Shown here one piece after another: positions 7,209 through 13,092 of a stretch of DNA of 14,622 bases. The stretch's first letter is position 1. Each line of letters opens with the position of its first letter. The position numbers and the translations under genes are program-made. The stretch is from Alsobacter sp040380755 (GTDB lineage Bacteria; Pseudomonadota; Alphaproteobacteria; Rhizobiales; Beijerinckiaceae): assembly GCA_040380755.1 (NCBI GenBank), contig JBEIIL010000101.1, positions 1-14,622 of the forward strand. Direction: 5' to 3'. A model generated the notes under the pieces. The model was not told the DNA's origin. It saw nothing but the letters and a program-made list of their open reading frames with translations, and made no database searches.

Positions 7209-8066
7209 TCAGCGCCCCGCCCGGGCGAACAGCCCCTGCGGCCGGACGATCAGCACCGCGACCATCACCGCGTAGATGATGAAGGCACCGATCTCCGGCA
7301 CGTAGTACTTGCCGGCGACGTCGGCGATGCCGAGCAGCAGCGAGGCGAAGAACGCCCCGGTGATGCTCGTGGTGCCGCCGACCGACACGACGATGAGGAA
7401 GTAGATCATGAACTTGACCGGGAAGGTCGGATCCATGCCGAACACCTCGGTGCCGAGCGCCCCGCCGAGCCCGGCGAGCCCGGAGCCGAACGCGAAGGTG
7501 AGGGCAAAGACCGTGTTGACCGGGATGCCGAGCCCGCGGGCGACGCGCGGATCGTCGACCGCGGCGCGCAGGCGGCTGCCGAACCGGGTGCCGTTGAGGA
7601 TTGCCTGGATGGCGATGGTGAGGAGGCCGCAGACGACGATGACGAACAGGCGATAGACGCCGATGGAGCCGCCCAAGATCTCGACGCGGCCGCGCAGGCT
7701 GTCGGGCAGGCGGATGTTCTGCGGCTGCGAGCCCATGGCCCAGTCGGTGGCCGAGACCGCCATGAAGACGATGCCGATGGTGAACAGCACCTGGTCGAGG
7801 TGCGGGCGGCCATAGAGATGGCGGTAGAGCGTGCGCTCCATCACCGCCCCCAGCGCCGCGGCGACGAGGAACGACAGCGGCAGGCAGACGAAGAACGACA
7901 CGCCGGCGCGGTTCATCAGCAGCGCCGTGGTGTAGCCGCCCGCCATGGCGAAGGCGCCATGGGCGAGGTTGACGAAGTTCATCAGACCCAGCGTGACCGA
8001 CAGGCCGCAGGCGAGGACGAAGAGCAGCATGCCATAGGCGATGCCGTCGAGGAGGATCGTCACCAT
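7209..8066 (-). CDS. livH: LivH-type ABC transporter permease
   Basis: A 285-residue polytopic inner-membrane protein, the usual LivH length. The hallmark MNFVNLAHGAFAMAGGY lies near residues 29-45, the coupling loop is GTRFGSRLRAAVDDPRVARG, and the C-terminus has the common VLIVRPQGLFARAGR ending. It is the second gene of the operon, 58 bases after the binding-protein stop and behind a strong hairpin. The ATG at 8066 has no good Shine-Dalgarno sequence (the upstream bases are CTCC-rich), which together with the hairpin suggests much lower expression than the binding protein. Confidence 0.94.
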   Translation of the reverse strand: MVTILLDGIAYGMLLFVLACGLSVTLGLMNFVNLAHGAFAMAGGYTTALLMNRAGVSFFVCLPLSFLVAAALGAVMERTLYRHLYGRPHLDQVLFTIGIVFMAVSATDWAMGSQPQNIRLPDSLRGRVEILGGSIGVYRLFVIVVCGLLTIAIQAILNGTRFGSRLRAAVDDPRVARGLGIPVNTVFALTFAFGSGLAGLGGALGTEVFGMDPTFPVKFMIYFLIVVSVGGTTSITGAFFASLLLGIADVAGKYYVPEIGAFIIYAVMVAVLIVRPQGLFARAGR

Positions 8067-8088
8067 GGCGGAGGGTCCGGAGGCGGGT

Positions 8089-8116
8089 GCGCCGGCAGGA
8101 TCAGGCCTGCCGGCGC
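8089..8116 (-). terminator. Hairpin between binding-protein and permease genes (attenuator)
   Basis: GCGCCGGCAGG and CCTGCCGGCGC form a perfect 11-bp stem around a 6-base loop, in the 58-base gap between the binding-protein stop and livH. No T-run follows on the minus strand, so it is more likely a partial terminator or 3'-end mRNA stabiliser that keeps binding-protein mRNA more abundant than permease mRNA. That arrangement is common in ABC importer operons. Confidence 0.6.
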
Positions 8117-8124
8117 GGTCGGTC

Positions 8125-9300
8125 CTACTTCTTGGCGGCCTTCACCGGGTCCTTGACCTGCGGCACGGTGGCGAACTCGACGTTCCACAGCTCGCCGTTC
8201 ACCTTCTCGACCTTGCGGACATAGATATCCTGGATGATGTCGCGGGTCTGCGGGTCGATGGTCACCGGGCCGCGCACGCTGGTCCAGCTCATCCCCTTCA
8301 TGGCCTCGACGAGGCCGGCGCCGTCGGTCGCGCCCTTGGTCTTCTCCAGCGCTTTGTAGAACAGCTGCATGCCGTCATAGGCGCCGACCGCCATGAAGTT
8401 CGGCCGCATGCCGTTGTTGGCCTTCTTGAAGGCCTCGACGAAGGCCTTGTTCTCCGGAGACGGGTGCGCGGCCGAGTAATGGTGCGTGTTGACGACGCCG
8501 AGCATGACGTCGCCCATGTCGTTGAGCAGGTCGTCGTCGGTGACGTCACCGGTGCCGATCAGGCGGATGCCGGCCTTGTCAAGGCCGCGCTCGGCGAACT
8601 GCTTGACGAAGGTCGAACCAAAGCCCGACGGCACGAAGACGAACAGGGCGTCGGGCGCCGCATCCTTCACGCGCTGCAGGAAGGGGGCGAAGTCGGGGTT
8701 GCGCAGCGGCACGCGCAGCTCCTCGGCGACGGTGCCGCCAGCGACGCTGAACTTCTCCTTGAAGGCCTTCTCGGCATCGATGCCCGGGCCGTAGTCGGTC
8801 ACCAGCGTGACGACCTTCTTGATGCCGTTGGCGGCCGCCCATTCGGCCATCGGCACGGTCGCCTGCGGCAGCGTGAAGCTGGTGCGCACGATGAAGGGCG
8901 ACTGCTCGGTGATGATGGCGGTGGCGGCGGCGGTGACGATCTGCGGCACCTTGGCCTGGGTGGCGATCGGCGCCACGGCCAGGGCCAGCGGGGTGAGGCC
9001 GAAGCCCATCAGCACCGACACCTTGTCGTTGACGACGAGCTCCTGGGCGATGCGCTTGGTGACATCGGCCGTGCCGGTGTCGTCCTTGAGGATCAGCTCG
9101 ATCTTCTTGCCGGCCACCATGGTACCGTTCTGCTGCAGGAACAGCCGGACCGCTGCCTCGGCCTGCTTGCCGGTGGTGCTGGATGCGCCGGTCATCGGCA
9201 GGACCAGGCCGATCTTGACCGTCTCCTGCGCCTGGGCCGACCCTGCGCCGAGCAGGGCCGCCGCGGCGGCGGCAATCAGAAGCGAGCGCCTCTCGAGCAT
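8125..9300 (-). CDS. Periplasmic amino-acid-type ABC transporter binding protein
   Basis: A 391-residue precursor. The N-terminus MLERR, a long Ala/Leu core and the AQAQ cleavage region at about residues 22-25 form a Sec signal peptide. The mature protein begins with TVKIGLVLPMTG and has the two-lobed Peripla_BP_6 (Leu/Ile/Val-binding) fold pattern: GKQAEAAVRLFLQQNG, LILKDDTG, FGLTPLALAVAPIA, VTLVTDYGPG and FMAVGAYDGMQLFYKAL. It captures the substrate and delivers it to LivHMGF. Family members bind amino acids, amides, aromatic acids and other small anions, so leucine specificity should not be assumed. The start at ATG 9300 has GGAGG 5 bases upstream. It is the first gene of the operon, transcribed away from the aminophosphonate-type catabolic genes, with a tandem operator close upstream. 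Confidence 0.92.
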   Translation of the reverse strand: MLERRSLLIAAAAAALLGAGSAQAQETVKIGLVLPMTGASSTTGKQAEAAVRLFLQQNGTMVAGKKIELILKDDTGTADVTKRIAQELVVNDKVSVLMGFGLTPLALAVAPIATQAKVPQIVTAAATAIITEQSPFIVRTSFTLPQATVPMAEWAAANGIKKVVTLVTDYGPGIDAEKAFKEKFSVAGGTVAEELRVPLRNPDFAPFLQRVKDAAPDALFVFVPSGFGSTFVKQFAERGLDKAGIRLIGTGDVTDDDLLNDMGDVMLGVVNTHHYSAAHPSPENKAFVEAFKKANNGMRPNFMAVGAYDGMQLFYKALEKTKGATDGAGLVEAMKGMSWTSVRGPVTIDPQTRDIIQDIYVRKVEKVNGELWNVEFATVPQVKDPVKAAKK

Positions 9301-9317
9301 CGTATCCTCCGCTGAAT

Positions 9318-9351
9318 GTTCGCTATGCGAACTATGTTTCGTTATGCGAAC
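9318..9351. promoter_or_regulatory. Tandem dyad operators, TTCGCTATGCGAA type
   Basis: Site 1 is GTTCGC-TAT-GCGAAC (9318-9332), a perfect 6-bp dyad. Site 2 has the core TTCGTTATGCGAA (9338-9350), which matches the site 1 core at 12 of 13 bases. The centres are 19 bases apart. Site 1 ends 18 bases before the binding-protein ATG, so both sites lie in the leader or transcription-start zone of the transporter operon, suggesting a repressor. The TTCG-N5-CGAA layout resembles sites of IclR-family regulators. That family assignment is an inference, and no regulator gene is in the window. Confidence 0.65.
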
Positions 9352-9352
9352 A

Positions 9353-9380
9353 ACAGTAGCGCGCGGCCTGCGCGCGTCAA
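9353..9380 (-). promoter_or_regulatory. Candidate sigma-70 promoter of the transporter operon
   Basis: On the minus strand TTGACG (9380-9375) and TACTGT (9358-9353) are 16 bases apart. This would put the transcription start within operator site 2. The -35 is good and the -10 poor (3 of 6). The fit with the operators supports it, but it remains a weak prediction. Confidence 0.35.
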
Positions 9381-9501
9381 GCTTACGTCCCGACGCGCAG
9401 TCTTCTCCGCCGCCCGCGAACGCCAGATTGTCTCCCGTCTTTCACTGCCGCACGCAAGTTCGATGAATTGTCGCATTCCTGAGATGCATGCATGGCAGAG
9501 C

Positions 9502-9515
9502 CGGTTGTTCAACCG
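9502..9515. promoter_or_regulatory. Dyad CGGTTG-TT-CAACCG before the oxidase gene
   Basis: Perfect 6-base arms around two bases lie 21 bases before the chosen GTG start of the FAD oxidase and just after a self-complementary ATGCATGCAT (9484-9493). It could be a separate operator for the plus-strand catabolic operon or a small hairpin in its leader. It differs from the 9318-9351 sites. Confidence 0.3.
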
Positions 9516-9536
9516 TCTTGCACGAGAGGAATGCGC

Positions 9537-10682
9537 GTGGGCGAGGGTCATTATGACGTCGCTGTGATCGGGGCGGGCATCGTCGGGCTGGCGCATGCGC
9601 TGGCGGTGGCGCGGCGCGGGAAATCCGTTGTCGTCATCGACCGTGACGCGCAGGCCAACGGCGCCTCGATCCGGAATTTCGGTTTCGTGACAGTCACGGG
9701 CCAGCAGCAGGGGGCGTGCTGGAGCCGCGCCATGCGGTCGCGCAACGTCTGGGCGGAGATCGTGGCGGAGGCCGGCATCGCGGTGGCGCAGGAGGGGCTG
9801 GCGGTGATCGCCCGGCGGCCCGAGGCGCTGGCGGTGCTGGAAGCGTTCCGCGCCACCGAAATGGGCCGCGACTGCCGGATGCTGTCGCCGGGCCAGGCGC
9901 GGGACCGGGTGCCGGCACTGCGGCAGGACGGCGTCGCCGGCGTGATGTGGTCGCCGCATGAACTGCGGGTGGAAAGCCGCACCGCGATCCCGCGGCTGGC
10001 GGCCTGGCTGGCCGAGCGGCACGGCGTGACGTTCCTGCGCTCGACGCTGGCGCTCGCCGTCGTACCGCCGCAGATCAGCACGAGCCGCGGCCCGGTGATG
10101 GCCGAGACGGTGGTGGTGTGCCCGGGGCATGAGCGCCTGGCGCTGTTCCCGGACCGGCTCGAGGCCTACGGCATGGCCGACTGCCAGCTGCAGATGCTGC
10201 GCGTCGCCCCCGGCAAGGCCGGCGTCTGCCTGGGTACGGCGGTGATGTCGGATCTCGGCCTCGTGCGCTATCTCGGCTACGCAGAGCTGCCCGAGGCCGG
10301 GCCGCTGCGCCGCCGTCTGGAGGCCGAGCAGCCCGACGCGCTGGAGCACGGCGTCCACCTCATCGCGGTGCAGTCCGCCGACGGTACAATGGTGGTCGGC
10401 GACAGCCACCACTATGGACCGACCCTGCCGCCCTTCGCCGCCGACGCGGTCGACCGCATCATTCTCGACGAGTTCGACGCGGTGCTCGACGTCCCCGGCC
10501 GGCACGTGACGGAGCGCTGGGTCGGCACCTACGCGTCGGCGCCCGACAGGTTGATGCTGGTCGACCGCCCGTCCGACGCGGTCCGCATCGTCGTCGTGAC
10601 CAGCGGCACCGGCGCCTCGACTGCCTTTGCCATCGCCGAGGAGGTGGTGGCCGACCTCTATGGGCCGGAGATCACCGCATGA
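9537..10682 (+). CDS. FAD-dependent amine/aminophosphonate oxidase (TIGR03364-like)
   Basis: The product is 381 residues from GTG at 9537. A Rossmann FAD-binding motif GAGIVG follows YDVAVI at residues 6-17, then VVVIDRDAQANGASIRNFG, and near the C-terminus RWVGTYASAP and VVVTSGTGASTAFAIAEE complete a DAO-type (glycine/sarcosine oxidase-like) flavoenzyme. It resembles the TIGR03364 group, known for lying beside phosphonatase genes and proposed to oxidise aminophosphonates to the aldehyde with loss of the amine. The next gene, phnX, overlaps it by 4 bases (ATGA), which strongly supports that role. The GTG is chosen because GAGAGGA ends 6 bases before it. ATG codons at 9531 and 9492 are in frame, but the first abuts the Shine-Dalgarno sequence and the second has none. 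The exact amine substrate, including whether it is N-methylated, is not visible. Confidence 0.85.
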   Translation: MGEGHYDVAVIGAGIVGLAHALAVARRGKSVVVIDRDAQANGASIRNFGFVTVTGQQQGACWSRAMRSRNVWAEIVAEAGIAVAQEGLAVIARRPEALAVLEAFRATEMGRDCRMLSPGQARDRVPALRQDGVAGVMWSPHELRVESRTAIPRLAAWLAERHGVTFLRSTLALAVVPPQISTSRGPVMAETVVVCPGHERLALFPDRLEAYGMADCQLQMLRVAPGKAGVCLGTAVMSDLGLVRYLGYAELPEAGPLRRRLEAEQPDALEHGVHLIAVQSADGTMVVGDSHHYGPTLPPFAADAVDRIILDEFDAVLDVPGRHVTERWVGTYASAPDRLMLVDRPSDAVRIVVVTSGTGASTAFAIAEEVVADLYGPEITA

Positions 10683-11482
10683 CCGTCCTCAAGGCCGCCG
10701 TCTTCGACTGGGCCGGAACCGTCATCGACCATGGCTCGCAGGCGCCGATGGGGGCCTTCGTCACCGCCTTCGCGCAGTTCGGCGTGACGATCTCCATCGC
10801 GCAGGCGCGCGGACCGATGGGCCTGCCGAAGCGTGACCACATCGCCACGCTGATGGCGCTGCCGGAGGTGGCCTCAGGCTGGCGCGCCGCGCAGGGCGGT
10901 GAGCCCGGCGAGGCCGCCATCGACCGGCTGCTCGCGGTTTTCGAGCCGCTCAACATCGCCGCCGTGGCCGACCACGCCGCGCTGATCCCCGGGGCAATGG
11001 ACACCATCACGGCCCTGCGGGCGCGCGGCCTGAAGATCGGCTCGACCACCGGCTATACCCGTCCGATCATGGAGCGTGTTCTGTCGCTCGCCGCCGCGCA
11101 GGGCTACGCGCCCGACTCGCTGGTGTGTGCCGGTGACCTGCCGGCCGGCCGGCCGACGCCGCTGATGATGTACCGGACCTTCCTCGAGCTCGGCGTCTGG
11201 CCGGCCTGGAGCGTGGTGAAGGTCGACGATACCGCGCCAGGCATCGCCGAGGGCATCGCGGCAGGGACCTGGACGGTCGGCGTCGCCATGACCGGCAATG
11301 CCGTCGGCCTGTCGGCCGCCGCGCTCGCTGCGCTGCCCGACGAGGAGCGCACGGTGCTGCGGCAGAAGGCCGGGGCCGAGCTGCTGCGCGCCGGCGCGCA
11401 TGTGGTCGTCGACAGCATCGCCGACCTGCTGCCGGTGGTCGACGGCATCGAGGGCCGGCTTGCCCGCGGCGAGCGCCCCTGA
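10679..11482 (+). CDS. phnX: Phosphonoacetaldehyde hydrolase (phosphonatase)
   Basis: A 267-residue cytoplasmic HAD-superfamily enzyme that splits the C-P bond of phosphonoacetaldehyde to acetaldehyde and phosphate. The core motif FDWAGTVID gives the nucleophile D10, with Ala at the position where most HAD phosphatases have the second Asp. The cap-domain MGLPKRDH supplies the Schiff-base lysine K51, 41 residues after the nucleophile, the same spacing as D12/K53 in the Bacillus cereus enzyme. STTGYTRPIM, GRPTPLMMYR and KVDDTAPGIAEGIAAGTWTVGV complete the HAD motifs. Length is normal for PhnX. The ATG overlaps the oxidase stop, with GGAG 8 bases upstream inside the oxidase gene. The substrate aldehyde is probably produced by that oxidase; no PhnW transaminase gene is in the window. 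Confidence 0.95.
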   Translation: MTVLKAAVFDWAGTVIDHGSQAPMGAFVTAFAQFGVTISIAQARGPMGLPKRDHIATLMALPEVASGWRAAQGGEPGEAAIDRLLAVFEPLNIAAVADHAALIPGAMDTITALRARGLKIGSTTGYTRPIMERVLSLAAAQGYAPDSLVCAGDLPAGRPTPLMMYRTFLELGVWPAWSVVKVDDTAPGIAEGIAAGTWTVGVAMTGNAVGLSAAALAALPDEERTVLRQKAGAELLRAGAHVVVDSIADLLPVVDGIEGRLARGERP

Positions 11483-11508
11483 GTCCGACCTCGACCGGTC
11501 CAGCCTGA

Positions 11509-11535
11509 GCCGGTTGCCGGGGCCGGTTCCCGGGG
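11509..11535. repeat. Tandem 13-base repeat between phnX and the dehydrogenase gene
   Basis: GCCGGTTGCCGGGG and GCCGGTTCCCGGGG follow one another with a period of 13 bases and one difference. A short hairpin (GCGGCC / GGCCGC, 11553-11570) lies just after, before the ribosome binding site. The 105-base gap could hold a processing site or weak attenuator. No promoter or convincing terminator is visible, so the dehydrogenase gene is probably in the same operon. Confidence 0.3.
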
Positions 11536-11587
11536 CTAAGGAAGCGGCGCAGGCGGCCCGGCGAGGCCGCGCCCCACGGAGGATCCC

Positions 11588-13033
11588 ATGGCCGGCACGC
11601 TTCCCTTCCAGCGCGACTCCAACCTGATCGGCGGCGACTGGGTCGGCGCCGACAGCGGCAAGACCATCGCGGTCACCAATCCGGCCACCGGCGCGGTGAT
11701 CGGCGCGGTGCCGAACTGCGGTGCCGCCGAGACCCGCCGGGCGATCGCAGCGGCGCAGACGGCCTTCGAGGGCTGGCGCGCCACACCCGCGGCCGAGCGG
11801 GCGACGATGCTGCGCCGGCTTGCCGAGGCGATCGAGAAGAACAAGGAGGCGCTGGCCGTCCTGCTAACCACCGAGCAGGGCAAGTCGCTGGCCGAGGCAC
11901 GCGGCGAGGTCGGCATCAGCGCCGCCTATGTGCTGTGGTTCGCCGAGGAGGCGCGGCGCGTCTATGGCGACACGATCCCGTCGCCCTGGCCGTCGCGGCG
12001 GATCCTCGTCACCAAGGAGCCGGTCGGCGTCGTGGCGGCGATCACGCCGTGGAACTTCCCATCCTCGATGCTGTCGCGCAAGCTCGGCGCGGCGCTGGCG
12101 GCCGGCTGCACGGTGGTGGCCAAGCCCGCGACGCAGACGCCCTTTTCGGCGATCGCCTGGGGCCTGCTGGCGGAGGAGGCCGGCATTCCGCCAGGCGTCA
12201 TCAACATCGTCACCGGCTCGGCCCGCGAGATCGGCGGCGAGATGACGTCGAACCCGACCGTCAAGAAGGTGACGTTCACGGGCTCGACCGAGGTCGGCAA
12301 GCTGCTGATGTCGCAGGCATCGGGGACCATGAAGCGGCTCTCCATGGAGCTTGGCGGCAACGCCCCGTTCCTGGTGTTCGACGACGCGGACCTTGACGCC
12401 GCGGTCGATGGGGCGCTGCAGTCGAAGTACCGCAACTCCGGCCAGACCTGCGTGTGCGCCAACCGGTTCATCGTCCAGTCCGGCATCTATGACGCGTTTG
12501 CCGAACGCTTTGCCAAGGCGGTCGCCGGTCTGAAGGTCGGCAACGGGCTCGAGCCCGGCACCACGCAGGGGCCGCTCATCGACGCGCATGCGGTGGCGAA
12601 GGTGGAGGAGCACATCGCCGATGCGGTAGCGAAGGGCGCCCGGATCGTCGCCGGCGGCAAGCGCCACGCGCTGGGCGGCTCGTTCTTCGAGCCGACGATC
12701 CTGACCGGGGTCACGTCCGCCATGTCGGTGGCGCGCGAAGAGACCTTCGGGCCGCTGGCACCGCTGTTCCGGTTCGAGACCGAGGAGCAGGCCATCGCGA
12801 TGGCGAACGACACCGAGTTCGGCCTGGCGGCCTACGCGTTCACGCGCGATCTCGGCCGGGCCTTCCGGGTGATGGAGGGGCTGCAATACGGCCAGGTCGG
12901 CATCAATGCCGGGCTGATCACGACCGAGGTGGCGCCGTTCGGCGGCGTGAAGGAGTCCGGAATGGGCCGCGAGGGCTCGAAATACGGGCTCGACGACTAT
13001 CTCAACGTGAAATACGGCTGCCTGGGCCTCTGA
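11588..13033 (+). CDS. gabD: Succinate-semialdehyde-dehydrogenase-type aldehyde dehydrogenase
   Basis: A 481-residue NAD(P)-dependent aldehyde dehydrogenase, close in length to E. coli GabD. The catalytic residues are all present: N156 (TPWNFP), E254 (MELGGNAPF) and C288 (GQTCVCANR), with C290 two residues on, the pair that can form a redox-sensitive disulphide in some SSADHs. R164 (MLSRKLGAAL) and R282 (YRNSGQTC) match the arginines that hold the substrate's anionic end in SSADH, so the substrate should be an aldehyde with a negative charge. ATG at 11588 follows GGAGG with 5 bases spacing. Being downstream of the oxidase and phnX, it may act on phosphonoacetaldehyde or a related acid semialdehyde rather than only on succinate semialdehyde; plain acetaldehyde from PhnX fits the arginines less well. 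Sequence alone does not decide this. Confidence 0.88.
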   Translation: MAGTLPFQRDSNLIGGDWVGADSGKTIAVTNPATGAVIGAVPNCGAAETRRAIAAAQTAFEGWRATPAAERATMLRRLAEAIEKNKEALAVLLTTEQGKSLAEARGEVGISAAYVLWFAEEARRVYGDTIPSPWPSRRILVTKEPVGVVAAITPWNFPSSMLSRKLGAALAAGCTVVAKPATQTPFSAIAWGLLAEEAGIPPGVINIVTGSAREIGGEMTSNPTVKKVTFTGSTEVGKLLMSQASGTMKRLSMELGGNAPFLVFDDADLDAAVDGALQSKYRNSGQTCVCANRFIVQSGIYDAFAERFAKAVAGLKVGNGLEPGTTQGPLIDAHAVAKVEEHIADAVAKGARIVAGGKRHALGGSFFEPTILTGVTSAMSVAREETFGPLAPLFRFETEEQAIAMANDTEFGLAAYAFTRDLGRAFRVMEGLQYGQVGINAGLITTEVAPFGGVKESGMGREGSKYGLDDYLNVKYGCLGL

Positions 13034-13045
13034 CCCGAAAACGAA

Positions 13046-13071
13046 GACCGGCGCGGCAGGCCGCGCCGGTC
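13046..13071. terminator. Bidirectional terminator between convergent genes
   Basis: GACCGGCGCGGC and GCCGCGCCGGTC are perfect 12-base arms around two bases (effectively a 10-bp stem with a 6-base loop), 12 bases after the dehydrogenase stop. On the minus strand the stem is followed by TTCGTTTTC, and on the plus strand by CTGATTGTC. It serves both the plus-strand catabolic operon and the minus-strand chemoreceptor gene that ends at 13093. Confidence 0.7.
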
Positions 13072-13092
13072 CTGATTGTCAGATGCTGAGCC

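Noticed and set aside
8041..9315. 424-codon open frame on the plus strand opposite the binding-protein gene
   Set aside because: It is antisense to a gene with a clear signal peptide and family motifs. Its His/Arg/Gly-rich product is the usual shadow of high-GC codon bias.
11864..12886. 340-codon open frame on the minus strand opposite the aldehyde dehydrogenase
   Set aside because: The plus-strand gene carries all catalytic residues; the reverse product is low-complexity and Arg/Gly-rich.
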